Source: Bacteroides stercoris ATCC 43183 (GTDB taxonomy: Bacteria > Bacteroidota > Bacteroidia > Bacteroidales > Bacteroidaceae). From it: a stretch of 64,000 bases of DNA. Numbering within the stretch: position 1 is the first letter of the stretch; each line of letters opens with the position of its first letter. Of the stretch, positions 50,001-58,421 are shown one piece after another. The notes beneath the pieces were generated by a model, which made no database searches, was not told where the DNA came from, and saw only the letters and a list, made by a program, of their open reading frames with translations. A program made the position numbers and the translations under genes. The stretch is from positions 558,001 to 622,000 of the forward strand of contig NZ_CP102262.1 of assembly GCF_025147325.1 (NCBI RefSeq). The letters are read 5' to 3'.

Positions 50001-51424
50001 TATTCAGCCCCTCCGAAAACGTCCATTTTGTTTAACTCCATTTGTTGCTCCATCCGTTCCGCTTCTTCTTGTTTTAGCCGCTCTATTTCTTGTTTCGCAT
50101 CTTTTACAAGGTAGGACAATTCTACATAGGTTTCACGGCTCAATGCCCCATCATTGTATTGCTTAGATAGGTCGGCAAGCAATTCGCTCACATCTTCCCC
50201 GAAAGGCTCTTGGAACTCATGCCTTAACAGCAAGGCATCATATTCAGCCTTATGCCGATAGTCAAGCACATTACCTAAAATAGCTATCATAAGATTAGCG
50301 TGGCGTTTCATATAATCATCGTGCTTTTCCTTGTGGCGTTCTGCCTTGATAACGGCAAGCAACATCACTTTGCGTATAGCCTTTGCCGAAAGGTTGCCTA
50401 ATGATTTCATATTGTCAAAATCAATGTTGGGCGTGAAAGACTTTGAAAGAATGTGTTTATCCAATCTTTCAAACTCATTCTTTTTGCTTTCGCTCGCCTC
50501 ATTCCATGTAAGGTAGCGTACATCACCGCCATTTTTGAGAATAAACAGTTTGGCTTCTTCTTCCGACTTTGGCAAGCTATTGAGGATTTCAGAAGTAGCC
50601 ACCATTGCCGGGTTAGAAAAGCGGTCATTAGTATCTGCATCGGTGCTTTCCATTATTTCAGAGCGTTCAATCATGGGTTGCACCTCCTTATGTTCGGGCG
50701 TTTGCTCAAATATCAGCACGGGAATTTTCCCTATTGGATTATCCTTTATCTCAACCTCCCAACCCATTTTGCCACGTTTGGCACGATATACAGTCTCTTT
50801 AGTGTATATATCCACATGGTAAACGGTATTGTTGCCTGCCTCTGTCAGATAGTAACCCCACGCAAAAGCGGTAATCCGTTTGTATTGGTCACGAATGGTA
50901 TAAATATCATCGTTGTTTTCCCGGCTCAACACATTCAGCAAAAGGGATGGTTTATTATCACTATCCCGGTACACATGGTAAAGAATGGCAGAAATGCCCT
51001 CCGCACCAGCCAAACGTTTAGCCTCTCTAACTTTGGCATTGAAATGTATTTCATTCAGCCAATCTTTGTAGTTCTGAAAAGCATAATCCGTACCCGTTGA
51101 AAGCTGTTGCCATTTTACGGGTCTGCCATAGAGAAACACCAAAGAAATTTCATTGATGAATTGAGGGTAAGGAATGGGGATTTTCCACCGTTTACTCCAA
51201 CGTAGAAAGTTGCCTTTTTTATCGTAAACGGCTCTATCCTTACGCTCCATCACTTTGTGAGTGTCAATCTTATACTCACGTAAATTATTGGCGGCTTCTT
51301 CCGCATGGGCTTTCATCATGGAAAGAGCACGGGTCACATCCTTAGCCGTCAAAAGGTCGGCAAAGTTTTGTTGGTAGCCAATAGCCGCCTTTACCTCGTT
51401 AGAAATAATGTTTAATAATCCCAT
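50000..51424 (-). CDS. Phage portal protein (SPP1 gp6-like)
   Basis: A 474-residue portal that forms the ring at one head vertex. N-terminal residues (GLLNIISNEVKAAIGYQQNFADLL) and a DADTNDRFSNPAMVATS segment near the middle match the pattern of SPP1-type portals. A long helical end (EIERLKQEEAERMEQQMELNKMDVF) follows, as expected for crown/wing regions. Length fits the family. It sits between the terminase and MuF genes, in the order terS-terL-portal-MuF. Confidence 0.93.
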   Translation of the reverse strand: MGLLNIISNEVKAAIGYQQNFADLLTAKDVTRALSMMKAHAEEAANNLREYKIDTHKVMERKDRAVYDKKGNFLRWSKRWKIPIPYPQFINEISLVFLYGRPVKWQQLSTGTDYAFQNYKDWLNEIHFNAKVREAKRLAGAEGISAILYHVYRDSDNKPSLLLNVLSRENNDDIYTIRDQYKRITAFAWGYYLTEAGNNTVYHVDIYTKETVYRAKRGKMGWEVEIKDNPIGKIPVLIFEQTPEHKEVQPMIERSEIMESTDADTNDRFSNPAMVATSEILNSLPKSEEEAKLFILKNGGDVRYLTWNEASESKKNEFERLDKHILSKSFTPNIDFDNMKSLGNLSAKAIRKVMLLAVIKAERHKEKHDDYMKRHANLMIAILGNVLDYRHKAEYDALLLRHEFQEPFGEDVSELLADLSKQYNDGALSRETYVELSYLVKDAKQEIERLKQEEAERMEQQMELNKMDVFGGAE

Positions 51425-51439
51425 TTTGCTTTATTGTTT

Positions 51440-52870
51440 TTAAGCGGTTATACCTAATCTGCGTTCTATATCATCGGGTATATCATACTCGTTATAGTCA
51501 AACCATGCTCGCATCAGAAACATATCCCTCCAGTCCGGGGAACAACCAATATCCATCTTGATTTCTTCTTTGGGTTTCAATTTTAGTTTCCCGTCCGAAT
51601 CAGCTTCCCATGTTTGCAGTTGTTCCAGTTCCCTTATGATTTCTTCCTTATCGGCAGTGCTTATCAAATCCTCATCTATCCCCACTTCCGTAGCGTTTAT
51701 GTGGTCTGCCAGCTTGTAGCCGCATTGGGTCTGTAGGTTTTGGTAGTTTTCACCATTGAAAGGGGTAGAGTTGTTCACGAATCCCTGAATGTCGCAATTA
51801 TCCACCACTCCACCGCCTACACCGTCCTCATCAACGATACATTTATGGTTGGGTATTCTATACTTCTTTTGCTTGTTGATTATCCACGTCTGAATGTCGG
51901 TAGTCTTAGACACGGGAAAACATTGTAGCTCTATGATATGCCAACCGTCCCAAACGGCAAGACGGGCATAGTCAGCTCCGAAGCGTGCAATATCGCCTGT
52001 AATATAGTTTGTACCTGTCTTGATTGAAATCTTATTCCCGAATATCTCACAGATTGCATCATGTGAACAAAGGGCGTTGGGGTTATCGTCATATTCCCAA
52101 TTACCTTTCAAAAGACGTTCACGCTTTACTTTATCCTTTGTGGTTTTCAAGCCCTCTATATAATCGGGGTCTATGAATGGATTTTCTTGTACAAGGCAAG
52201 CAAGGTAGTACATATATTCGGGCAATTCCCCTTTCTTATCCGGCTTGTAGAATGTATCATACATCCAATTCTTTTTAGGGTTGCACGTAATGAATAACTT
52301 TCGCCTCAACCCCAGTTCATTGTTAAGGTGTCGCCCGATACGTGTTTTCAATGTATCATAAGCTCCAAAATTCACCTCGCCACCCTCTTCAATCCAGCCG
52401 CCTGTATATTCGATTGAGCCGTAACGCTCATACAGAGGGTCTCCCGGCTTATATTGCAAGTCCAGTAAGTCAATACGTGAACCGTTGAAAAATTCGATAT
52501 AATTGTATTGCCCGTTATACTTGTACAAGGTATCATCAACCCCGTACTGATTGCAAACCTTGTAAAATGTGATAAGTGTAGATTGTGTGATACGCTTTAA
52601 CTCGGCACGTCCGATAAACCACTTTGAACCGGGATAACAGAGGCACATAAACAGAAGCCACACCGCACCCGTCCATGATTTTGCACCCCCGGCAGCACCT
52701 CCGTACAAAAGTTCAACGTGTTCATTGTCGGTAAGTATCTTCAAAGCGTGTTCTTGCTTCTCATGCTTCAAACCATCCTTTACGGTGATGAAGTCGAAAC
52801 AACCACGCTTGAAAAGCTCAATCTTCACTGCAAGTGCCATCGGCACGTCTGTAACCTTACTTCGTGCCAT
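51440..52870 (-). CDS. terL: Terminase large subunit
   Basis: A 476-residue terminase. The ATPase Walker A motif is GGAAGGAKS at residues 57-65, and a later acidic pair lies in GGWIEEGGEVNFGAYD. The nuclease half begins near TGDIARFGADYARLAVW, with further acidic residues in IVDEDGVGGGVVDN that could bind metals. It packs phage DNA into heads by ATP hydrolysis and makes the packaging cuts. It overlaps terS by 14 bases and is followed by portal. Confidence 0.95.
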   Translation of the reverse strand: MARSKVTDVPMALAVKIELFKRGCFDFITVKDGLKHEKQEHALKILTDNEHVELLYGGAAGGAKSWTGAVWLLFMCLCYPGSKWFIGRAELKRITQSTLITFYKVCNQYGVDDTLYKYNGQYNYIEFFNGSRIDLLDLQYKPGDPLYERYGSIEYTGGWIEEGGEVNFGAYDTLKTRIGRHLNNELGLRRKLFITCNPKKNWMYDTFYKPDKKGELPEYMYYLACLVQENPFIDPDYIEGLKTTKDKVKRERLLKGNWEYDDNPNALCSHDAICEIFGNKISIKTGTNYITGDIARFGADYARLAVWDGWHIIELQCFPVSKTTDIQTWIINKQKKYRIPNHKCIVDEDGVGGGVVDNCDIQGFVNNSTPFNGENYQNLQTQCGYKLADHINATEVGIDEDLISTADKEEIIRELEQLQTWEADSDGKLKLKPKEEIKMDIGCSPDWRDMFLMRAWFDYNEYDIPDDIERRLGITA

Positions 52871-53333
52871 TGCCTGCCTTTATTTTTTCCAGCAAGGAAT
52901 TGTATTGTAGCAACTCATCCGTAGTAAGAGCCGACAAATCCATGCTGTTGTTGGTTACTTGTGCGTTTACTTCGCTCTCTATCTGTTGGGTGGGTTTACC
53001 GAAAACCCTATCAAACAGACTATCTACCGTATAAGTCCTACCATAGCGAATATCTGCGTTAATGGCAGACACCACATTTAGCACCCACACGGGCGTTTTC
53101 TTGTTGGGCGTTCCGTCTTTGTTCTTAACCAACCCCTCCAAAGTTTCGGGCGTACTTTCCATCAAGAAACGGATAACCTTATAGTAGTCCTCTTTGCTCA
53201 TTTCCGGAGCTACCTTTTTGCCCGTAATATCTTTGATGTATTTATACACGGACGGCTTCCTACCCGAATTTTTGGGTTGGTTATCAGATGAAAATCTATT
53301 CCCTATTTTATTTCCTTTCTCAAAAAGTGCCAT
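52857..53333 (-). CDS. Terminase small subunit
   Basis: A 158-residue protein directly upstream of terL, overlapping it by 14 bases. It begins MALFEKGNKIGNRFSSDNQPKNSGRKPSVYKYIKDI, a basic arm followed by a helix-turn-helix-like part, and ends in a helical oligomerisation region (LTTDELLQYNSLLEKIKAGN). It recognises phage DNA for packaging. The operator at 53355-53373 lies 22 bases upstream of the start. Confidence 0.8.
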   Translation of the reverse strand: MALFEKGNKIGNRFSSDNQPKNSGRKPSVYKYIKDITGKKVAPEMSKEDYYKVIRFLMESTPETLEGLVKNKDGTPNKKTPVWVLNVVSAINADIRYGRTYTVDSLFDRVFGKPTQQIESEVNAQVTNNSMDLSALTTDELLQYNSLLEKIKAGNGTK

Positions 53334-53354
53334 CCGTTGATTTATCGTTGGTTT

Positions 53355-53373
53355 ATGTGTTCTATAAACACAC
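53355..53373. promoter_or_regulatory. Operator-like palindrome upstream of terS
   Basis: ATGTGTT-CTATA-AACACAC, one of seven sites in the prophage. It sits 22 bases before the start of the packaging/head operon. No clear -7 box is seen around it. Confidence 0.6.
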
Positions 53374-53431
53374 TTACGAAGTAAAGAAAATCGGATAGCG
53401 TGATACCGTCCGATTCCCTTTACCCGGTTAA

Positions 53432-53671
53432 TTATTCTATGATACTCTCTTGTGCCTTGTACTTATCCCAAAACCAAAGGATGGTATCACCGCCCTTTTC
53501 GTCTATCATTTCATCGTAGGCATCCAATTCCTCCAAAAGGGCGTTTGCCTTGTCAATTACCGAAGTGAGATGCTTTTGCTGATAATCATCAGCATTCCAA
53601 ACCTCGATTTCACCATTTAATTGCTGCTTGATTACCTTAATCTCATCAGCGGTTAATTCTATCTTCTCCAT
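53432..53671 (-). CDS. Small acidic protein of unknown function
   Basis: A 79-residue acidic helical protein (ATG 53671; a longer frame runs to 53695 from a non-ATG start). It begins MEKIELTADEIKVIKQQLNGE and ends with a KYKAQESIIE helix. It lies between the metallopeptidase-like gene and the operator before terS. The role is unknown. Confidence 0.65.
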   Translation of the reverse strand: MEKIELTADEIKVIKQQLNGEIEVWNADDYQQKHLTSVIDKANALLEELDAYDEMIDEKGGDTILWFWDKYKAQESIIE

Positions 53672-53703
53672 GTTGCATTGAATTAATTTAAGCAAAAATA
53701 CCT

Positions 53704-54309
53704 CTATAGTTTGTATTTCTTGCAGATTTCCTTTACTTTCTTGGTATATTTATCACTTTTACCATGTATCGCTTTAGTAACGGTTTCAGCCCAGAACTCC
53801 GACACATTGGTTTCCGCATACTTTCCATACCCGGATTTCTTATTGTCTTTCTTCCAAGACTTAAATAATTTATTCACTTCCTTTCCAGCCGCTTTTTGGT
53901 TTGCCCCTGTCATATTTGCATTCCATGTAGCGTGCGCCAGCTCATGCGTTACGGTATGGGCTACCGCTTTGTTGGTTTTCGTACTCCACCCACTCGCATA
54001 GCCTCTCTTGTGTGAGGCTTCCACAGCTTTTTTCGTTTGCATGAAATGCTTTTTGTTAAGGTAAACACCCTCTGACTTCCCATTAGCCGTAACGTGTACG
54101 CCATAAGTGCCAGCCGATAGTTCTGCCAACTTTACATTCTTTTGCCTTACACCAAGTACGGAATGATAGCGTGAAATAGCTTCTTTGGTTGCCTTATACA
54201 GAGCCGGGTCTTTCATGTTTACCAAAGGCTCAGGCTTACCAACAGAGCCTTTATATGTTGCATCACCCGGTTGCAGTCCTCCACGTGTTCCACTTGAATT
54301 TCGTCCCAT
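53704..54309 (-). CDS. HExxH zinc metallopeptidase-like protein
   Basis: A 201-residue protein with the zinc-binding motif HELAH at H122, E123 and H126, and a possible third ligand E171 or E175 in VSEFWAETV. This is the gluzincin pattern of metal-dependent peptidases. It is basic at both ends. In a phage it might process structural proteins or act on a host target. It is located just before the packaging genes, so a role in head maturation cannot be excluded, but the pattern is also shared with proteins of other roles. Confidence 0.75.
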   Translation of the reverse strand: MGRNSSGTRGGLQPGDATYKGSVGKPEPLVNMKDPALYKATKEAISRYHSVLGVRQKNVKLAELSAGTYGVHVTANGKSEGVYLNKKHFMQTKKAVEASHKRGYASGWSTKTNKAVAHTVTHELAHATWNANMTGANQKAAGKEVNKLFKSWKKDNKKSGYGKYAETNVSEFWAETVTKAIHGKSDKYTKKVKEICKKYKL

Positions 54310-54315
54310 AATACT

Positions 54316-55431
54316 TTACTTCTTTTTTGCGTTAATAAAATCTGTGACGTACAACAGCCCATGTTCACGGCAGAACTTCTGAATTTCCGTACCCCCACCA
54401 TAAACGATAAGGTTTGGTTTTTCAAGCCCGCTTATTTCTTGGGCTACTTGCAAATCAGATTTAAGGCTTTCCATCCAACCGTCCAGCCCACGGGTAAAGA
54501 AAGCATTATATCCTTTGGGAATACCCATTTTGTTGTACTCAATAAACTTGTGAGAAACATTCAAGTCAGCATAAACCTTGATTCCGCATTCCTGGAAGTA
54601 ACGAGAAAGCCAACGTTTCTTGTAAATAAGCTGAATGCCCCACGCTACAGGCGTTTGGTCGTGGCAACTACAATTCGGCTCTACCACCGCCTTGCATCCG
54701 CTTGTGAGTAAATTTATCGGGTCTTTGAAAAGAGCCTCAAAGCGATAATCGTCCACATAGAAATGATATGTCGCCACATCTTTACGCAAACGGCTGTTAG
54801 CACCCCACGGAGATAAAGGCAATTCTACCTTTCCAGCTTGCATATCCAATAAGAGATTGGGAATTTCAAAGACGTTATCGCTTTCATAAAGAACGTCCTT
54901 AAACATGGAACGGTAGAAAGATTCCTTTTCGGCTTCTTCCTCGCTTTGTTCCTCATCGTCCATTTCTTCCTCTGTGCTTTGGTCGGCTTCCGTTTCCTCT
55001 GCCTCTTTAGCCGCTTTCTTCTTACCCTTTCCGGGCTTCTCATCATCGGATGGAAAATCAAGCCCAATAAAGCCGAAATCTACATCTTTCCAAAACTCAT
55101 CCATTTGTAAGGCATTGTAAGCCCAATCGCCATTGTTGATATTATCCCTCAGAATAATATCCTTTTCCTCATCCGGGGTCAGTTCCGAATAAAGAATAAC
55201 GGGCACATCGGCAAGTTTCAGCTTTCTTGCAGCCTTCAAGCGTTGGTTTCCTGCCAATACCACCAGTTTACCGTCACGCTCCATAACCGCCAAAGGTCGG
55301 TGTTTCCAAAAGCCGTTTATCTTTATGGAATCCACCAGCCTTTCAAAGTCATTCTTCGTAATGGTACGTGGATTTTCAGGCAACAAAACCAGCTCCGAAA
55401 CTTTCTTGTATGTAATCTCACTACATTTCAT
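54316..55431 (-). CDS. ParB-like nuclease domain protein fused to a DUF4417-like region
   Basis: A 371-residue protein. Residues 1-125 are a ParB/sulfiredoxin-like domain: LVLLPENPRTITKNDFERLVDSIK, then LVVLAGNQRLKAARKL. An acidic linker of about 50 residues (near 130-175, EADQSTEEEMDDEEQSEEEAEKE region) separates it from a C-terminal domain of about 190 residues with a conserved pattern (SPWGANSRLRKD, IYKKRWLSRYFQECGIKVYADLN, LIVYGGGTEIQKF) that resembles DUF4417. ParB-like domains can be CTP-dependent DNA clamps. The function of the fusion is unknown. ATG 55431 was chosen; an upstream frame to 55464 exists. Confidence 0.8.
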   Translation of the reverse strand: MKCSEITYKKVSELVLLPENPRTITKNDFERLVDSIKINGFWKHRPLAVMERDGKLVVLAGNQRLKAARKLKLADVPVILYSELTPDEEKDIILRDNINNGDWAYNALQMDEFWKDVDFGFIGLDFPSDDEKPGKGKKKAAKEAEETEADQSTEEEMDDEEQSEEEAEKESFYRSMFKDVLYESDNVFEIPNLLLDMQAGKVELPLSPWGANSRLRKDVATYHFYVDDYRFEALFKDPINLLTSGCKAVVEPNCSCHDQTPVAWGIQLIYKKRWLSRYFQECGIKVYADLNVSHKFIEYNKMGIPKGYNAFFTRGLDGWMESLKSDLQVAQEISGLEKPNLIVYGGGTEIQKFCREHGLLYVTDFINAKKK

Positions 55432-55858
55432 TCTCAACCTCCGTTTCGTCTTTGGTTTCGTCATTCTCCGAAGAATGGGAATCCGGCATTAATTGTTCCT
55501 CATCATCTTCTACACAGAAGCCCTTTCTAAAAAGTTCACAGAACTTCACAAAGCGGTAACGCCTGCGGTACTTCACATATACCAGCTTTGCACCTACGGA
55601 ATCTTTGCCAATGGCATAGAAAGAACCCCGGTAATCAACGGGCAATGACACCGCACCATAGATACTAACCGAATCATCGGACACGCTCGTAATGGTTGCG
55701 TGCCTATCGTATTTGCCATTGATATAAACGTGTATCTTTTCCCCTTGCTTCAAATGCTCTTTTGGGGCAAACCTCCAAAAGTTCCTACCTATATACTCGG
55801 TCATGAGCAACAAGGCTAAAAAAAACAGCGTTAATCCGATAAGAATATACATACCCAT
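55421..55858 (-). CDS. Membrane protein with N-terminal anchor, unknown function
   Basis: A 145-residue protein with one N-terminal transmembrane segment (about residues 4-22, YILIGLTLFFLALLLMTEYIG) and a beta-rich middle (HVYINGKYDRHATITSVSDDSVSIYG), then an acidic C-terminus. It ends in TAG and overlaps the ParB-like gene by 11 bases. It is the first gene behind the promoter and operator at 55890-55922. It could be a superinfection-exclusion or host-interaction factor; evidence for this is only its anchor and position. Confidence 0.65.
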   Translation of the reverse strand: MGMYILIGLTLFFLALLLMTEYIGRNFWRFAPKEHLKQGEKIHVYINGKYDRHATITSVSDDSVSIYGAVSLPVDYRGSFYAIGKDSVGAKLVYVKYRRRYRFVKFCELFRKGFCVEDDEEQLMPDSHSSENDETKDETEVENEM

Positions 55859-55889
55859 AGCTTATTTGTTTACTTGGTGAATCATATTG

Positions 55890-55922
55890 CAAATATACTA
55901 AATATGCGTTTACTAAACACAT
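55890..55922 (-). promoter_or_regulatory. Promoter with operator upstream of the membrane-protein gene
   Basis: On the minus strand TATATTTG (55897-55890) is a -7 box, 32 bases from the start at 55858. ATGCGTT-TACTA-AACACAT (55904-55922), one of the recurring palindromes, lies just upstream, where it would overlap the -33 region. Confidence 0.65.
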
Positions 55923-55942
55923 ATTTAACCGTAAAAAGAATA

Positions 55943-56383
55943 CTAAAAGCCATAAACCAACATTGCACCATCACGTCCATGCTCATTTGTCTGTTTTTGC
56001 CATCCAGTCAAAGCCTTAAACCGTTCTTGTGTCAGCTTGGTTACATTGCGTTTCGGGGCAACCATTTCATACTCCACGCCCAACTCTTTTAGATAATCAT
56101 CCCATATAGAGGCATCCCGTTTCACAGAGCCTACACCTTGCAACTTCTTACGTTCCATTTCACGGCTCATACGCTCCGTTCCGAACCACGTTCTTTGCCG
56201 GGGGTCTTCCACCCTTACAATCACTTTGTCACCTATACCAGCCTTATACTCATCATACAAGGAACGTACACGCTCCATCGCTTTATGTATAGGCAAAGAG
56301 CATACTTGAAGTAGGGAACGCTGCTTGCTATCCCAAACAGCGAACCCGGTATTTACACCCGTATCAATCCCTACATAAATCAT
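55943..56383 (-). CDS. RuvC-like Holliday junction resolvase / RNase H fold nuclease
   Basis: A 146-residue protein that begins MIYVGIDTGVNTGFAVWD, the first beta hairpin of RuvC-like enzymes. Acidic residues expected for metal binding are D7, E59 (in VRVEDPR) and D138 (in HGRDGAM). It probably cuts branched phage DNA during replication or packaging. Length fits phage RuvC-like proteins. It overlaps the upstream gene by 1 base. Confidence 0.8.
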   Translation of the reverse strand: MIYVGIDTGVNTGFAVWDSKQRSLLQVCSLPIHKAMERVRSLYDEYKAGIGDKVIVRVEDPRQRTWFGTERMSREMERKKLQGVGSVKRDASIWDDYLKELGVEYEMVAPKRNVTKLTQERFKALTGWQKQTNEHGRDGAMLVYGF

Positions 56384-56799
56384 TATTCAGCCTCCATTTC
56401 TCCGTTGGGAATCTGATACAGAATAACGCCCTTAATCTCGTTTGCTTCGGCTCTATCTCCGAAAATCTGAGCCATCATAAGGTTATTAGGCAGATACTTG
56501 TACCTCACCTCTTTAATGAGCGGCAAACCTATCGGGGCTTCACTTATCACGTGCAACGTCCATAGCCCATCCTCTTTAGATATGGTTACAAAGGCATTCC
56601 TATAGAGGAAAGAACCAACTTTATACACTCCGTAATCATCCACATCGGTAAAATCCGCTTTTGCAGTTTCTTCCAGCTTCTTTATGAAGTCGGGGCGCAT
56701 ACGCTTCTTTTTCTTCTTGAAGTATTCAGGGTAAACCACCATACCTTTGTTCTCTGCGTTGGCTTTCGCCAATTTTGCTTGCAATTCTTCTTTGCTCAT
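56383..56799 (-). CDS. Protein of unknown function, basic N-terminus
   Basis: A 138-residue protein with a very basic stretch (YFKKKKKRMRPDFIKKLEE) and a beta-rich remainder. No motif is recognised. It overlaps both neighbours by 1-4 bases, placing it in the same transcript as the radical SAM and RuvC-like genes. Confidence 0.6.
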   Translation of the reverse strand: MSKEELQAKLAKANAENKGMVVYPEYFKKKKKRMRPDFIKKLEETAKADFTDVDDYGVYKVGSFLYRNAFVTISKEDGLWTLHVISEAPIGLPLIKEVRYKYLPNNLMMAQIFGDRAEANEIKGVILYQIPNGEMEAE

Positions 56800-57053
56800 A
56801 GGTCAAATAAATTTTTATAAAACTCAAAATTTTTGTTTTCTATCTTTATATCTTCCGGGTAATGAGTGGCGCATCCGTACCATTCATTGTAGCATTTAGG
56901 ACAAAACCAGCAATTTAGCACGGCTACATAATAGCCAGTATTAGAAGTACCGTTACATCTATCGCAAATACCAATACCGCCAATTTTAGCCAACTCGTTT
57001 CGGCTCAACTCAATCACCTTAAACCTTTTGGGGTTATCTACTATTTTAGCCAT
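56796..57053 (-). CDS. Small zinc-ribbon protein
   Basis: An 85-residue protein (ATG 57053) with two CxxC pairs (ICDRCN and FCPKCY) and a further C in YGCATHY, typical of a zinc ribbon. A longer frame to 57167 overlaps the radical SAM gene and is less likely. It could bind nucleic acids or a protein partner. It ends with an ATGA overlap into the next gene. Confidence 0.65.
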   Translation of the reverse strand: MAKIVDNPKRFKVIELSRNELAKIGGIGICDRCNGTSNTGYYVAVLNCWFCPKCYNEWYGCATHYPEDIKIENKNFEFYKNLFDL

Positions 57054-57054
57054 A

Positions 57055-58065
57055 TCAGTATATTGTTTCTTGGTAACTTGAAGTAGGAACTTTCCCGGAT
57101 AGGATAGCGTTTCCACACGTGATAAGCCCGTTATCTTCATCATAAGAGGGGACAAACACAATAACATCGAATCCGTTGCCTTTCAAATCTTCCTCCACGG
57201 CTTTATATGGGGTAAACAGCTCATAGCCTCCACTTGTGTGCAAATCGTTCTCATCACAGCTATTTGTTCGGTGCAATGGGGTAATCTTACACATAAATTT
57301 ATCGGGGTTGAAAAGCTCTCTCAAACGCTTACCGTCTATATGTGTATCATCTGCCAAAGCAAAGTTTAAGGCATATTTCCTGCCAACAGGCATAGGCAGC
57401 GATTTTCCAATTTCTGATATTTCACCAAGTGAAAGCGAACTACCCGAAAACAGATAATTTCTTTCTTCATCATTCGTTGTATTGATGGAGAATTGAAGTC
57501 CGGCATCACCCTTATAAAGCTCGTTCTTTATGTAGTAACACCACTTATGTAAGAACTCAACCAGCTTCTTATTTCTCTTTGGCAGCATTGTACTTATAAC
57601 CGGGTGTACCAAAGAATCTCCTATAAACGGCTCTATGTCCTTCTTTACACTGATTGCATGAAGTAACACATTTGCGTTCCATGTAGGCTCTCCCATACGT
57701 GCATAATGTATGTTTAGACGTTTCGTGTGCTTCACTTCCGGGTGTTGCTTGATAGCCGTTAGCACTTCTCCTTTCAAATCATTAAAAGTGGCATTTCTCC
57801 CAATACCCACTTTTGGAACATCGCAGAACTTGCAGCCCATAGAGCAACCGTACTGTGTGGAAATGGTAATCACCCATTTTTCAGTAAGAGGCATCGGCTC
57901 GCCATTGGGTACACCGTTCAAATCACGGGTAATCCCCAAAAAGTCCGCTTTGATATTAGCGTTCTTACCATAATCTCCAACCGTAAGGAACTCCAACATT
58001 CCCTTTTCACCTATAGCGGTATATATTTCGCCCGTAGGCACTACTATCTTCTTTTTAATTTCCAT
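57055..58065 (-). CDS. Radical SAM protein resembling RlmN/Cfr methyltransferases
   Basis: A 336-residue radical SAM protein. The iron-sulfur cluster ligands are C74, C78 and C81 in the C-x3-C-x2-C pattern (YGCSMGCKFC). The arrangement after it (GIGRNATFNDLKGEV, YARMGEPTWNANV) follows that of RlmN (GFxRNL, MGMGEP). A C-terminal cysteine in ITCGNA corresponds to the second catalytic cysteine of RlmN/Cfr. The substrate of a phage-encoded member is unknown; ribosomal RNA or tRNA adenine methylation is the family's known reaction. It could alter antibiotic or host-defence responses. Confidence 0.85.
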   Translation of the reverse strand: MEIKKKIVVPTGEIYTAIGEKGMLEFLTVGDYGKNANIKADFLGITRDLNGVPNGEPMPLTEKWVITISTQYGCSMGCKFCDVPKVGIGRNATFNDLKGEVLTAIKQHPEVKHTKRLNIHYARMGEPTWNANVLLHAISVKKDIEPFIGDSLVHPVISTMLPKRNKKLVEFLHKWCYYIKNELYKGDAGLQFSINTTNDEERNYLFSGSSLSLGEISEIGKSLPMPVGRKYALNFALADDTHIDGKRLRELFNPDKFMCKITPLHRTNSCDENDLHTSGGYELFTPYKAVEEDLKGNGFDVIVFVPSYDEDNGLITCGNAILSGKVPTSSYQETIY

Positions 58066-58077
58066 ATCTTCAAATCA

Positions 58078-58254
58078 TTAAAATGCAAATACTACTTTTT
58101 CGCCATTCATAGCCCTTTTTCGCAGGGTGGGGTATCGCTCATAAACCTTGTTAGTCATATCCTCAATGTCGAATTTGAAAGCTGGGCAATACTTATATCT
58201 GAAAGCCGCATAAAAGCGGTCATTCAGCATTATATCAATCATCAGCGTTTTCAT
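58078..58254 (-). CDS. Very small protein downstream of ParB
   Basis: A 58-residue protein (MKTLMIDIMLNDRFYAAFRYKYC...) too short for many gene finders. It begins 5 bases after the previous stop and ends 12 bases before the radical SAM start, in a tight operon. I recall similar small proteins in Bacteroides phages; function unknown. The start ATG and the Cys-Pro pair are clear. Confidence 0.65.
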   Translation of the reverse strand: MKTLMIDIMLNDRFYAAFRYKYCPAFKFDIEDMTNKVYERYPTLRKRAMNGEKVVFAF

Positions 58255-58259
58255 GCCAT

Positions 58260-58421
58260 CTATTTACCACAACAAGGTAATTTAGTGTTAAACACGTCTT
58301 TCAGCCATTGCTTGTACGGGAGAATTGGTTTACCGTATAAAGTCATATTGGCTTTGTAGTTCTCATACATTTGTTTGCGGAAATCCGCAGGTATTTGTTC
58401 CTTTTCTTTTCTCAGTTTCAT
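58260..58421 (-). CDS. Very small protein overlapping the ParB stop
   Basis: A 53-residue basic protein (MKLRKEKEQIPADFRKQMYEN...) whose start overlaps the ParB stop (ATGA). It ends with LPCCGK. Position in the operon and coupling support it as a real gene. No known function. Confidence 0.6.
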   Translation of the reverse strand: MKLRKEKEQIPADFRKQMYENYKANMTLYGKPILPYKQWLKDVFNTKLPCCGK

